The notes under the pieces are model-generated. The model was not told the origin of the DNA. It did not search any database and worked only from the letters and a program-made list of their open reading frames with translations. Of a DNA stretch of 64,000 nt, positions 44,282 to 53,373 are shown piece by piece. This DNA comes from Thiosulfatimonas sediminis (lineage in GTDB: Bacteria > Pseudomonadota > Gammaproteobacteria > Thiomicrospirales > Thiomicrospiraceae). Where the stretch lies: positions 558,001 through 622,000 of the forward strand of contig NZ_AP021889.1 of NCBI RefSeq assembly GCF_011398355.1, given 5' to 3'. Each line of letters begins with the position of its first letter. Within the stretch, counting starts at the first letter, position 1. The position numbers and the translations under genes are program-made.

Positions 44282-46576
44282 TTATCCTTCGTCTTGCTCG
44301 CGCTCAGTTAAAACACGCTGAATTTCGCTAATCAGGTGCGGTAATTTGATTGGTTTACCGATAAAACCATTCATTCCGGCATTAAAGCAGTTTTCTTGGT
44401 CTTCTTGCATGACATTGGCGGTGAGCGCAATAATCGGAATTTTGATGTTTTTCGTACCAGCGTTACCAAGCCGAATTTCCATACTGGCGGTAAAACCGTC
44501 CATGACCGGCATTTGACAGTCCATGAGGACTAAATTGAAATCGAGATATTTAAGTTTTTGCAGTGCTTCTTTACCGTTCTCTGCGAGCTCGGTTTTGATG
44601 CCCAGTTTTTGCAGATAGGCCAACGCGACTTTTTGATTGACTAGGTTGTCTTCAACTAACAGCACCTTGAGTTTTGCAAAATTGAGATCGGTCGCATCGT
44701 AGCTGGGTACAATCGCCGGGCTTTTTTGCGGTGCTTCGCCTGCTTTGTAGGGCAGTTCAATCCAAAAATCTGAACCTTGATTCTCAATCGAATGTACCCC
44801 CAATTTGCCGTGCATTAGCTCAGCGAGTTTACGGCTGATGGTCAACCCCAATCCCGTACCGCCGTAGCGTCGGGTCGTTGATGCGTCGAGTTGCTGAAAC
44901 GCTTGAAACAGTTTATTGAGTTTGCTGGATGGAATCCCACAGCCGCTATCGCGCACCCAAATTTGGTAATGGTCGGCTTTTTGCAGAACTTCGATGATGA
45001 CCTGGCCCTGTTCGGTGAATTTGATCGCGTTACCAAGTAGGTTAATCAAAATCTGTTTGATTTTTTGTGAGTCGCCGAAAACCCAGTTGATGTCCGCTGT
45101 CATTTTGGTTTGCAGTTGCAGATTCTTAGCGCCAGCCGGTGCTTGCATTAAGCCAAGCACTTCTTGAATAAGCGTTTGCAGCGAAAAGTTGTGTTCGTCG
45201 AGTTCAACTTTGCCGGCTTCAATTTTCGAGAAATCTAAAATATCGTTGAGAATATTCAACAAGAGTTCGCCGCTTTCATGGACCATTTTCAGTTGTTGGC
45301 GTTGTTCGTTGCGCAAATCGCTGTCGATGAGCTGTTCTACAAGACCAAGGATGCCATTTAAGGGCGTGCGGATTTCATGGCTCATATTGGCGAGGAATTT
45401 ACTTTTTGCTCGGTTAGCGCTTTCTGCTTGGCGCTTAGCTTCTTGCAGATGCTGTTCGGTCTCTTTACGTTGATTGATTTCGGCAAAAGAGCCGACCATA
45501 CGTATCGGTTCACCTTTCTCATTGTGTTCAACGACCTTGCCGCGGTCGAGTACCCAAGTGATGCTGCCATCGGTTTTGAGCATTCGGTGTTCCGAGTAGT
45601 AGTACTCTTCTTCACCTTGCAGGCACGCTTTGACCCGTTGCATTACTTGGTCGCGGTCCTCAGGATGAATGTGTTCGATAAAGGTTTGCAGTGTGGTTTG
45701 CTGGTGAGGGTCGTGGCGGCCAAGAATACTGAACCAACGATCATTATGGCGCAGAGAACCGCTTTCGATATTCCAGTCCCAGATGCCTTCTAAGGTGGCG
45801 TCCATCACATAAGAGAAGCGTTTCTCGCTTTCTTCGATGCTTTTTCGAGCACGCACTAAATCGGTGATGTCATGCGCGATGACTAAAATCTGTTTCTCAC
45901 CCTGTTGGTTGAGCAGTGGTTTTTTGATGGATTGAAAATGGCGGATTTCGCTGGTTTTGGCATCGGTGGATTGTTCGTAGACCACTTCGGTCTGCATGTT
46001 GCGCATAATCTGCTGGACGTTTTCGCGAAAAAAACGGTTCTGCTCTTGGTTTCCGGTGAAATAGCCGTCGTCATGGCCGATCATCTGCTGCGGCGTGCTT
46101 TTATACAAGTTGGCAACGGTTTGGTTGCAAAGTATAAAGTTACCGTCCCAGTCTTTCATAATAATGACATCGGGGCTTTCATCAATCACCGTGCGTAACA
46201 ATATCTGTTGCGCTTTTAAGGCGCTGTCCGCTTTAATTTGTTCGCTTAAATCTCGAATGGTGTAGACCACATAGTCTTGCTGTGCATCGCGAAAGAGTTT
46301 GTAAATAAGCTCGACTTGCAGCGCATCAGATTGCTCTAAACAAGATAAACATGTTTCTTGCGATTGGGGTGAATCGGTCGGAGCAGGAAGCGATTGTGTT
46401 AGGTCAATATCAACCAGTGTTTGCCAGTTTTGTTGCAATAAGTCTGCGGCGCTCATTTTGCATAAGCTTTGGATTGCGGAGTTGGCTGCCAAAATACGAT
46501 GAGACCTGTCGGTAATTAAGCAAGGTTCTGGGAAAATTTCAATATTGGGCAGCGGCATACAATGACCTAAACACAT
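44282..46576 (-). CDS. Hybrid sensor histidine kinase with PAS domains
   Basis: 764 residues (or 758 from an in-frame ATG at 46558). Three PAS-like regions (about 10-120, 130-250 and 255-375) include DWDGNFILCNQTVANLYKSTPQQMIG and WNIESGSLRHNDRWFSILG. The kinase core follows: the phospho-accepting histidine in NMSHEIRTPLNGILG (about 398), N and G boxes in INLLGNAIKFTEQGQVII, VRDSGCGIPSSKLNKLFQAF and GGTGLGLTISRKLAELM. A receiver domain at the C-terminus has LVLMDCQMPVMDG (aspartate about 685). No transmembrane segment or Hpt domain, so a soluble sensor with an unknown partner is likely. Confidence 0.9.
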   Translation of the reverse strand: MCLGHCMPLPNIEIFPEPCLITDRSHRILAANSAIQSLCKMSAADLLQQNWQTLVDIDLTQSLPAPTDSPQSQETCLSCLEQSDALQVELIYKLFRDAQQDYVVYTIRDLSEQIKADSALKAQQILLRTVIDESPDVIIMKDWDGNFILCNQTVANLYKSTPQQMIGHDDGYFTGNQEQNRFFRENVQQIMRNMQTEVVYEQSTDAKTSEIRHFQSIKKPLLNQQGEKQILVIAHDITDLVRARKSIEESEKRFSYVMDATLEGIWDWNIESGSLRHNDRWFSILGRHDPHQQTTLQTFIEHIHPEDRDQVMQRVKACLQGEEEYYYSEHRMLKTDGSITWVLDRGKVVEHNEKGEPIRMVGSFAEINQRKETEQHLQEAKRQAESANRAKSKFLANMSHEIRTPLNGILGLVEQLIDSDLRNEQRQQLKMVHESGELLLNILNDILDFSKIEAGKVELDEHNFSLQTLIQEVLGLMQAPAGAKNLQLQTKMTADINWVFGDSQKIKQILINLLGNAIKFTEQGQVIIEVLQKADHYQIWVRDSGCGIPSSKLNKLFQAFQQLDASTTRRYGGTGLGLTISRKLAELMHGKLGVHSIENQGSDFWIELPYKAGEAPQKSPAIVPSYDATDLNFAKLKVLLVEDNLVNQKVALAYLQKLGIKTELAENGKEALQKLKYLDFNLVLMDCQMPVMDGFTASMEIRLGNAGTKNIKIPIIALTANVMQEDQENCFNAGMNGFIGKPIKLPHLISEIQRVLTEREQDEG

Positions 46577-46755
46577 TTTTAAATAAGAGTTAGAGAGACT
46601 CGGGATACGTCTCCATTGACGTGAGCAAGGTGTTGCAAGGCGACAATTCTAGGGTTAACCATAAAGTGACTCCTCAGGCAAATCAGCATAGCCGAATATG
46701 TCTGCCGCTTATTTGCGTAATCGCAACTTTTCGAGTGTTTTGCAGAGATTTGGAC

Positions 46756-46863
46756 AAAAAAAAGCGCCACGAGAAACAGTTGAATCGGTGGCGCTAAAAT
46801 ACAATCATTGGTTTTGAACAATGGATGCTCAAGGTACGATGCTTGAGCGGAGAGTAAACTCTC
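46756..46863 (-). ncRNA. Candidate small RNA with four hairpins and an intrinsic terminator
   Basis: On the minus strand the terminator arms AGCGCCAC and GTGGCGCT (46788-46795 and 46763-46770) are perfect and followed by seven T residues. Upstream of them on the same strand lie CATTG/CAATG (46806-46823), GCTCAAG/CTTGAGC (46827-46848) and GAGAG/CTCTC (46850-46863), all perfect. No minus-strand gene ends here; the next gene to the right runs the other way. A promoter was not identified with confidence. The rest of the 436-base gap (46577-46755, 46864-47012) shows no further feature; it must also hold promoters of the hybrid kinase and the response regulator. Confidence 0.5.
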
Positions 46864-47012
46864 AGTGCAAAGAATAAGTATCTGTGAGTGAAGAAAGTGT
46901 GAAGAGCTTAGGTATGGCGCAATGACTTCACGATTTCTTCAGATTGTGCTGTCGGCCAAAACGGAATCGGGTTTATGATTATGGTCATTTGTGAAAACGG
47001 AATAAAAGCATA

Positions 47013-47717
47013 ATGGCTGCGATACAAATTTTAATTGTGGATGACAATCGACAAGTGATGGAAACCATGTTGGATTACCTTGAACTGAGCCAGTTTGAGG
47101 TGGATTGCGCTTATAACGGAGAGGCTGCCATTGAGCTGTGTCGGCGTAATCGTTACGATGTGATTGTGATGGATATTATGATGCCCAAACTGGATGGATT
47201 GCAGGCGGTTAAAGTCTTGCGCCAAGAGTTAAAGTTGGCGACGCCGGTATTGTTTTTAACCGCCAAAGACAGTTTGGAAGATAAGAAAATGGCGTTTCAC
47301 AGCGGCGGCGATGATTATCTGATTAAGCCGTTTTCGCTAGAGGAGTTGGCGCTGCGTTTGGTCGCCTTGAGTAAGCGTGGCGGCCGGCAAGATTTGACGT
47401 TTCTTAAAGTTGGCCAGCTCTGTTTTAATCAACAAACTGCGCAAGTTACTTGGGGGGATACGCCGATAAAACTCGCGCCGAAACAGAAAGCGATTTTGTT
47501 AACGCTGATGCAAAAGCATCCAAATTTGGTGACCCGTCAGATGTTGATTGATGAAGTGTGGGGGCTGGATGAGCCAAAGAGTGATGCCCTGCGTAGTCAT
47601 TTATACGCGTTGCGCCAAGCGTTGCATAATGGCGAATCTTCAATGTTGCAAACCTTGCATGCACAGGGTTATCGACTTTTGGCGGAGATCAGCGCACCGA
47701 CCAATGGAGCGTCGTAA
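47013..47717 (+). CDS. OmpR-type response regulator
   Basis: 234 residues: receiver domain 1-120 with phospho-acceptor D54 (YDVIVMDIMMPKLDG), acidic pair D10-D11 and the lysine in DDYLIKPFSLEEL, then a winged-helix domain (about 135-225, TPIKLAPKQKAILLTLMQKHPNLVTRQMLIDEVWG). The stop overlaps the start of the kinase gene as TAATG, so the two are a cognate pair. Targets unknown. Confidence 0.93.
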   Translation: MAAIQILIVDDNRQVMETMLDYLELSQFEVDCAYNGEAAIELCRRNRYDVIVMDIMMPKLDGLQAVKVLRQELKLATPVLFLTAKDSLEDKKMAFHSGGDDYLIKPFSLEELALRLVALSKRGGRQDLTFLKVGQLCFNQQTAQVTWGDTPIKLAPKQKAILLTLMQKHPNLVTRQMLIDEVWGLDEPKSDALRSHLYALRQALHNGESSMLQTLHAQGYRLLAEISAPTNGAS

Positions 47718-49003
47718 TGGCGCAAAAGTCCTCTAAATTATTGACTCAGCTGTTTTTGATAAACGGCAGTTTAATGGCACTGTTTATCATCCTATTTATT
47801 GTTTTAGTGGCTTTTGCTGAGCAAGAGTTGGAGCAAATTAGCTTGCAGCATTGGATTCAAGCCGAGGCCCAACAGTATGAGCAAGATTATCTGAATTATG
47901 GGATTGCTGACTCTTATCCGAATCGTTATCAATTTGATATTTACTGGCAGGGTTTAGCCAATCGTCCGCAGGCTCCGCAATGGTTGCAAGCGTTTACTGT
48001 ACCGGGCTTTTACGAAGTTTATGTGGGAACAGAGGATAAGCATTTGCTGGTACGCCCCGACCCTTCTGGACAGGGGGTGTACTACTTAGTTTATAAAGAG
48101 GGCGCGGATGATTACTTAGATACCTTTGAATACAAATTGCATCTGTTTGTCGCGCTTTTAGGTGTGGTCGTGTTGCTGATGATGTTGTTGTACGTTCATT
48201 TAACCTTGAGCAAAGTGGCGCGCCCATTGAAAGCGGTGCTCCAGAAAATTAAACAGATGGCGCCGGATGCGCCGGATTTTAATGTCGATGCACAATATCA
48301 AGAGTTACGCCAAATTGAAGACGCCTTATTGAATAGTAAAAGGCAGATTGCGGATTTTTTTCGCCGCGAACGCGATTTTAGCCGTTTCAGCGCGCATGAA
48401 ATTCGCACCCCTTTGATGGTCTTGAAGGGGTCCGCACAGATTTTAGAGCGCTTAGGACAAAATGATCAGCGGAGTTTGAATGCACAAAGACGAATTGAAA
48501 AAAGTTGTGACGAAATTGCGCTGTTAACCGAAACTTTTTTGCTACTGGGTAAGCAGAGCATTGAAGCCGAAGCCTTTAGCGATTGTCATGTGAACCCGAT
48601 AGTGCAGACGCAGATACAAGTGATACGCGAGCTCTTTCCCGGTGAAATCTTAGCGTATGATTTGCAAGAAAAGGAATCTTTGAGGGTGGCTGCACCAGAA
48701 AGTTTCTTTTTGGTTTTGGTACGTAATCTTTTAAAAAATGCCTTCAGTTATAGCAGTGGAACTGTGCGGATTCGCATTGATCAACAGGGGATTTGTGTCG
48801 TCAATCCTTGTCAAGCTGACAGCGCTAAGTTATTGCGTGAGAACCGCAGCTATGGCTACGGATTGGAGATTGTTGAGCGGATTTGCCAAAGCTTGGATTG
48901 GCAGTTCTTTTATCAGCAGCGGCCGGATGAGTTTTATGCCGAAGTGGTTTTTCAGCCGTTAAAAATCGAGGCTGACAATCAAATTGCTGGTGGAACGCAT
49001 TAA
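47717..49003 (+). CDS. Sensor histidine kinase partner of the OmpR-type regulator
   Basis: 428 residues: membrane segment 1 (about 9-33), a periplasmic sensor of about 110 residues with WLQAFTVPGFYEVYVGTEDKHLLVRPDPSGQGVYYLVYKEG, membrane segment 2 (about 142-163), a HAMP-like linker, and the kinase core with H227 in FSAHEIRTPLMVLKGS and the N box VRNLLKNAFSYSSG. The terminal G box is degenerate (NRSYGYGLEIVERIC). The periplasmic part resembles the DUF-type sensor of QseC-like kinases but no ligand can be assigned. Its last 45 bases overlap the convergent gene at 48959. Confidence 0.92.
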   Translation: MAQKSSKLLTQLFLINGSLMALFIILFIVLVAFAEQELEQISLQHWIQAEAQQYEQDYLNYGIADSYPNRYQFDIYWQGLANRPQAPQWLQAFTVPGFYEVYVGTEDKHLLVRPDPSGQGVYYLVYKEGADDYLDTFEYKLHLFVALLGVVVLLMMLLYVHLTLSKVARPLKAVLQKIKQMAPDAPDFNVDAQYQELRQIEDALLNSKRQIADFFRRERDFSRFSAHEIRTPLMVLKGSAQILERLGQNDQRSLNAQRRIEKSCDEIALLTETFLLLGKQSIEAEAFSDCHVNPIVQTQIQVIRELFPGEILAYDLQEKESLRVAAPESFFLVLVRNLLKNAFSYSSGTVRIRIDQQGICVVNPCQADSAKLLRENRSYGYGLEIVERICQSLDWQFFYQQRPDEFYAEVVFQPLKIEADNQIAGGTH

Positions 49004-49672
49004 GCTGTTTTGGCGTTTCCTTACCCGTTCTTGAAGGTCTTCGATAATATTAAGAATAATTCCAGTTTCTTCCGTTGGCTCTTTTTGACGGTTTTCCGCC
49101 ATGCGATTCCACAGGTTATAAATTATCCTGCCATCTGCTTTAACGCATTGTTGGAGGTCGTTATGAAAAGCAAATTCACAAAGTTCACTAGGAATACCGT
49201 GCGCATCGAACAAGTCAACAATAATGCAGTCAAAATTATGAATCTGATTTTCTAAGTCGGCCAGTTCGGCGATGTATTCAATCGCATCGGACTGTACGCT
49301 TTCAATTTCTGGCACATCCGGTAGATGAAAAAACCGATAAGCCACATCAATCACAATTTGGCGCAGTTCGACAATCGTCAATTGCACATTTGGTAAAGTG
49401 TGGTAAAGGTTGTGCGCCATGGTGCCGCCGCCCATGCCGAGCATTAAAATGCGATACCCTTGTGGTTGGTTACGTTGTTGAAAATGCTCACTGACCAGCG
49501 CGACAATTTTTTGCTGATATTCAAAGTTCAGCGTCATTGGCGCATCGCGAAAGATACAGCTCTGCTCGACCGGCGAATCAAAATGCAGTTTGCGCAAAGT
49601 ACGGTTTTCAATCACTTCGATAAGGCCGTATTGATCGCGTGCTTTATGGATAATGGTGCCGCCAAATTTCAT
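48959..49672 (-). CDS. Spermidine-synthase-fold protein (methyltransferase-like)
   Basis: 237 residues with the Rossmann core of the spermidine synthase family: ILMLGMGGGTMAHNLYHTLPNVQLTIVELRQIVIDVAYRFFHLPDVPEIESVQSDAIEYIAELADLENQIHNFDCIIVDLFDAHGIPSEL. The N-terminal part (MTLNFEYQQ) is shortened and the usual two-domain synthase length of about 280-300 is not reached, so it is probably a SpeE-like methyltransferase and not a true spermidine synthase. The start ATG overlaps the upstream thioredoxin-like gene stop by four bases. Antisense overlap with the kinase gene end. Confidence 0.8.
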   Translation of the reverse strand: MKFGGTIIHKARDQYGLIEVIENRTLRKLHFDSPVEQSCIFRDAPMTLNFEYQQKIVALVSEHFQQRNQPQGYRILMLGMGGGTMAHNLYHTLPNVQLTIVELRQIVIDVAYRFFHLPDVPEIESVQSDAIEYIAELADLENQIHNFDCIIVDLFDAHGIPSELCEFAFHNDLQQCVKADGRIIYNLWNRMAENRQKEPTEETGIILNIIEDLQERVRKRQNSLMRSTSNLIVSLDF

Positions 49673-50220
49673 GGTGCGTCCCCTGCATTAAGACCGCTCC
49701 ACCAAAGGCGTAAGCGTAATCCGATAGCGCTGGTAACACCGACTTCGACAAATTCGATATTGCCGTTGGGTGCGATGACGAAGTCCGCCGGTACACCCTT
49801 TGCCCCAAACAGTTTTGCAATTTGCCCGTCTAAATCATTGACGATAATTGAGGTGTCCATTTGGTGTGTTTTGGCGTATTCCAGAAGCTGTTCGTCATCG
49901 CCGGACTGCGTGGCGATACTGATGACTTTATGATCGGCGGCGATGTTTTCAATGCCGTCACGACTGAAGGTACAAACCGGGCACCAAGTCGCCCAAATAT
50001 GAATCAATACCGGTTCGCCTTGCGCATTTAAGGCTTGTAAATCCAGCGGCGTTCCGTCAAGTGTGGTTAATTTTAGGGTAGGGGCTTGTCCTTCGATTAC
50101 ATCGCCTTGCATAAACGGGCGCAGTGCTAAAAACACCGCGATGAACAAAATCACCGTGATGAGATTCTTGCCCCAGTGAGTTTGCCAGAATTTTGTTTTA
50201 GTCTGTGTTTCTGAACGCAT
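49669..50220 (-). CDS. Membrane-anchored thioredoxin-like protein (TlpA/ScsD type)
   Basis: ATG 50220 (MRSETQTKTKFW) gives 183 residues. One membrane segment (about 17-36, GKNLITVILFIAVFLALRPFM) anchors a periplasmic thioredoxin-like domain with C80-P-V-C83 in IHIWATWCPVC and a cis-proline in KGVPADFVIAPNG. This is the pattern of protein disulfide oxidoreductases such as ScsD or TlpA. An earlier in-frame ATG at 50268 is less likely. It is overlapped by the spermidine-synthase-like gene. Confidence 0.88.
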   Translation of the reverse strand: MRSETQTKTKFWQTHWGKNLITVILFIAVFLALRPFMQGDVIEGQAPTLKLTTLDGTPLDLQALNAQGEPVLIHIWATWCPVCTFSRDGIENIAADHKVISIATQSGDDEQLLEYAKTHQMDTSIIVNDLDGQIAKLFGAKGVPADFVIAPNGNIEFVEVGVTSAIGLRLRLWWSGLNAGDAP

Positions 50221-50305
50221 GGCGTATCCTTTAGAATAGACGAAAATTTGCGCGCCATTATAAACCAAACCGGCGCGTAGAAAATTAAGCGATAAGGAGA
50301 ATGGA

Positions 50306-50935
50306 GTGCAAGCAGCGTTTTGGCATGAGATGTGGGCTGGTGGCGTGGTCGGCTTTCATCAACAAGAGATTAACCGTTTTTTGCGTGATTTTTGGCCGCA
50401 ATTAGAACTTGATGGGCAAGGGCAGGTATTGGTGCCTTTATGTGGCAAATCGTTGGATATGTTGTGGTTGCGTGAGCTGGGGCACGACGTGCTTGGCGTA
50501 GAATTATCGCAAAAAGCGTTGCACGAGTTTTTAGCGGAGAATGCACTCAATGCCGAGCCGGTTCAGCATGAGAATTATTGTGGTTATCAGTTGCCGCAGA
50601 TGACGTTACTTTGCGGTGACTTTTTTCAGTTGACGCCGCAAGATTGCGCGCAAGTCAAAGCGGTCTACGACCGGGCTTCAATTATCGCCTTGCCGCCGGA
50701 AATGCGCCGTGATTACGCACAGCATCTGCAGAAAATTTTGCCGCTAGGTACGCCGTTTTTAATGGTGATTATGGAATATGATCAGAGCGCGATGGACGGC
50801 CCTCCGTTTTCGGTGAAGGAGTCGGAAGTGCGCGAACTGTTTGCCGAGTTTACTTCGATTGACGTGGTTGACGAGGAAAAGTTTGAGCGTAAAGGCAATG
50901 CGGTGACTGAAAAGGTGCTGCTGTTACGCCCTTAG
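50306..50935 (+). CDS. tpm: Thiopurine S-methyltransferase
   Basis: GTG 50306 is supported by AAGGAG at 50293-50298, seven bases upstream. The 209-residue protein starts MQAAFWHEMWAGGVVGFHQQEINRFL and carries the SAM-binding VLVPLCGKSLDMLWLRELGHDVLGVELSQKAL and CGDFFQL. This is the bacterial Tpm family, which methylates thiopurines and, in some species, selenium and tellurium oxyanions. Size typical. Confidence 0.93.
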   Translation: MQAAFWHEMWAGGVVGFHQQEINRFLRDFWPQLELDGQGQVLVPLCGKSLDMLWLRELGHDVLGVELSQKALHEFLAENALNAEPVQHENYCGYQLPQMTLLCGDFFQLTPQDCAQVKAVYDRASIIALPPEMRRDYAQHLQKILPLGTPFLMVIMEYDQSAMDGPPFSVKESEVRELFAEFTSIDVVDEEKFERKGNAVTEKVLLLRP

Positions 50936-50946
50936 ATTGGTGTTAC

Positions 50947-51606
50947 TTAGCGTGGCATGATTTCCGAATAGCTTTCAAAGTACGGAAAGCCTTGCGGGTC
51001 GATTTTGTTCAGTTTCGGGCTGACGTAAGTGGCGCAAAGTGGTAGCGCAATGCCGTATTGTTGGGCGGTTGCAAGCGCTTTAAGATTGTCGTCAATCAGC
51101 ATGGTTCGGCTTGGATTGTAAGGTTCGATATGTTGAATTTCTGACCAGATGCGGATGTCCTCTTTCGGGATGCCTAGATCGTGTGCCGAAATCATGGTGT
51201 GGAAATAGCGGCCGATTTCGGTCATTTCCAGTTTGAGTGCCAAGCTGTCGCGGTGCGCGTTAGTGACCATGACCACTTTTTTGCCGTGGGCGCGCAAGGC
51301 AGCTAAAAATTCTAAAACTTCGGGATGCACGGCAATTTCGTCTTTAAAACCGCGTTTGAGTTCGGCGATATTCAGTCCCAGTTTTTCGCTCCAAAAATCC
51401 AAACAGTACCAATTTAAGGTGCCAGCGTGCTGGTTAATTTCTTTGTGTATTTTTGCTTTCGCTGAGCGAATCGAAATATGCTTTTTATAGGCGTAAGCTT
51501 CCGGTACGGCGTGCATCCAAAAATGGTGGTCAAAATGCAAGTCCAGCAAAGTGCCGTCCATATCCAGTAGCACGGTATCGATTTGGTTCCAGTCAAGCGT
51601 TTGCAA
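50947..51606 (-). CDS. yrfG: GMP/IMP nucleotidase (HAD family)
   Basis: 219 residues of the HAD fold: motif I LLDMDGTLLDL with D15 and D17, motif II VVMVTNAHRDS, the lysine in LGIPKEDIRIW and motif IV RTMLIDDNLKAL. The length and HFWMHAVPEAYAYKKH in the cap match YrfG of enterobacteria, a purine-nucleotide 5'-nucleotidase. It is divergent from nudE, a common gammaproteobacterial neighbour. Confidence 0.92.
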   Translation of the reverse strand: MQTLDWNQIDTVLLDMDGTLLDLHFDHHFWMHAVPEAYAYKKHISIRSAKAKIHKEINQHAGTLNWYCLDFWSEKLGLNIAELKRGFKDEIAVHPEVLEFLAALRAHGKKVVMVTNAHRDSLALKLEMTEIGRYFHTMISAHDLGIPKEDIRIWSEIQHIEPYNPSRTMLIDDNLKALATAQQYGIALPLCATYVSPKLNKIDPQGFPYFESYSEIMPR

Positions 51607-51664
51607 GTGTTTTTCCTTAGCGTATGATGTTTGAAATCGATATAACGAGCCAAACGAGATTCTT

Positions 51665-52213
51665 ATGAGTCAAAAATTGCCCACTATTTTAGCGGAAAAA
51701 ATTGCGGCTAAGTCGCGGATTTTTACTGTTCAATATCAGCATTTACAGTTTACAAACGGCGTGGAAGTTCATTATGAACGGCTGCTTGGCAGTCAAGGCG
51801 GTGCCGTCCTAATTGTGCCGCTTTTGGCGGATGGTACTTTGCTGCTGATTCGTGAATATGGCGCTGGTGTCGGGCGTTATGAACTGGGTTTTCCAAAGGG
51901 TAAAGTTGACCCGGGTGAAACATGGTTGGAAGCGACTTTGCGAGAAAGTAAAGAGGAGATAGCACACCGTCCGCAAACGGTGGAGTTATTGGACAGTGTT
52001 TCGCTTGCCGCGGGTTATATGACTCATCAAACGCACATTGTATTGGCAACCGGTTTAGAGCCTGCAATCGCCGAGGGTGATGAACCGGAACCCTTGGAGA
52101 TTGTGCCTTGGCACATTGACGATTGGGCGAAATTATTGGCTCATCCCGATTTTAGTGAAGGGCGTGCTTATGCGGCCTTGTTTCTTGTTTTAAAGCACTT
52201 AGGAAAGATTTAA
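51665..52213 (+). CDS. nudE: ADP compounds hydrolase NudE
   Basis: 182 residues with a Nudix box at about 78-98: GKVDPGETWLEATLRESKEEI, where the family pattern is kept except the last glycine (alanine here). The N-terminal YQHLQFTNGVEVHYERLLG and RGREYALF-type C-terminus fit NudE, which hydrolyses ADP-ribose, NADH and Ap3A. Its stop overlaps the cysQ ATG as TAATG, so the pair is co-translated. Confidence 0.92.
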   Translation: MSQKLPTILAEKIAAKSRIFTVQYQHLQFTNGVEVHYERLLGSQGGAVLIVPLLADGTLLLIREYGAGVGRYELGFPKGKVDPGETWLEATLRESKEEIAHRPQTVELLDSVSLAAGYMTHQTHIVLATGLEPAIAEGDEPEPLEIVPWHIDDWAKLLAHPDFSEGRAYAALFLVLKHLGKI

Positions 52214-53094
52214 TGGAGCAGTGTACTCAAGCGCATTGGCAGCAGTGGTTACCGCAGGTCTGCCAGATAGCCTTGCAAACTGGGCGCGGTATTTCGCAGA
52301 TGTATCGCGCAAATCAGGCGCAGCGTTTTGTTGACGTTGAGCAAAAAAAGGATGGCACGCCGGTGACCGAAGCGGATCATTACGCAGACGCGTTAATCTA
52401 TACGTCTTTGCAAGCGATGACGCCGGATATTCCTTTAGTCACCGAGGAAAGTGTGGCCAAATTTGCGTTTGCAGAGCGCCAGCATTGGTCAACTTACTGG
52501 TTGGTCGACCCTTTAGATGGCACCAAAGAGTTTATTGAAGGCACCGGTGAGTTTAGTGTCAATATTGCGCTAATTCATAATCATCGGCCAGTATTGGGTG
52601 TGGTGTTTGGCCCTGAAGTGAATCACCTTTATTATGCTGTGCAAGGCGGTGCCGCTTTTAAAGTAGCGGTTGATGTGCAGTCGTTGGATGTCGAGCGGCT
52701 GGATATGTCTCAGTTAATGTCGCAAGCGCAGCCTATTCAAACCGCGCGCTTGCAACCGGATGAAATGGCCAATGTGGCGATTAGCCGTCGGCATGGCGGG
52801 CGAACGCAATCTTTTATGGCCGCCTTGGGTGAGCATCAAACGGTCAAAATGGGCTCGGCACTAAAAAGTTGTTTGGTGGCAGAAGGCGCGGCGCACGTCT
52901 ATCCGCGCTTTGGGCCAACGTCGCTATGGGACACCGCGGCTTCGCAAGTGATCGTCGAAGTTGCCGGTGGTGCTGTGCTGAATGCCGCGGGTCATCCACT
53001 GGAATATGTGCAAACGCCAACTTTACTTAATCCATTTTTCTTAGTTGTTTGTCAATGTGACTACCCTTGGCCACCGATTCCGGAAGTCATGTAG
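52213..53094 (+). CDS. cysQ: 3'(2'),5'-bisphosphate nucleotidase
   Basis: 293 residues of the inositol-monophosphatase superfamily. KKDGTPVTEADHYAD (about 45-59), PLVTEES, WLVDPLDGTKEFIEG (about 97-111) and WDTAASQVIVEVAGGAVLNAAG near 240-262 are the metal-binding motifs. CysQ removes phosphoadenosine phosphate produced by sulfur assimilation. It follows nudE directly and ends before a strong terminator. Confidence 0.95.
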   Translation: MEQCTQAHWQQWLPQVCQIALQTGRGISQMYRANQAQRFVDVEQKKDGTPVTEADHYADALIYTSLQAMTPDIPLVTEESVAKFAFAERQHWSTYWLVDPLDGTKEFIEGTGEFSVNIALIHNHRPVLGVVFGPEVNHLYYAVQGGAAFKVAVDVQSLDVERLDMSQLMSQAQPIQTARLQPDEMANVAISRRHGGRTQSFMAALGEHQTVKMGSALKSCLVAEGAAHVYPRFGPTSLWDTAASQVIVEVAGGAVLNAAGHPLEYVQTPTLLNPFFLVVCQCDYPWPPIPEVM

Positions 53095-53117
53095 TATTTT
53101 TATTCTGTTATTGTTTA

Positions 53118-53146
53118 AACGCCCATTTTGAATGGGCGTTTTTTTT
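53118..53146 (+). terminator. Terminator of the nudE-cysQ operon
   Basis: AACGCCCATT (53118-53127) and AATGGGCGTT (53131-53140) pair perfectly around a three-base loop, followed by a run of T. Confidence 0.92.
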
Positions 53147-53373
53147 GGCGGTATCTAAGTGATGGTCGTTTTTATCTGCACCATTTTATGGTTTTTACCG
53201 TTCTTTTTTGGTGCGAGTGTTTTTATTGGAAATCAAGGTGAGTGGTTTGTTTTTTATTAAGTTATTGAAAAATAAGTTTAAATAAGTTTTTGGCATCTCT
53301 TGGGCTATATGGAGAACAAAGTTAAATGCTTTCAAAATTTAAAAACAACTCAATCAGTCTTGGAGATTAGATA

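Noticed and set aside
48959-49672. The spermidine-synthase-fold gene as speE
   Set aside because: The protein is too short and its N-terminal domain is reduced, and no speD or other polyamine gene lies beside it.
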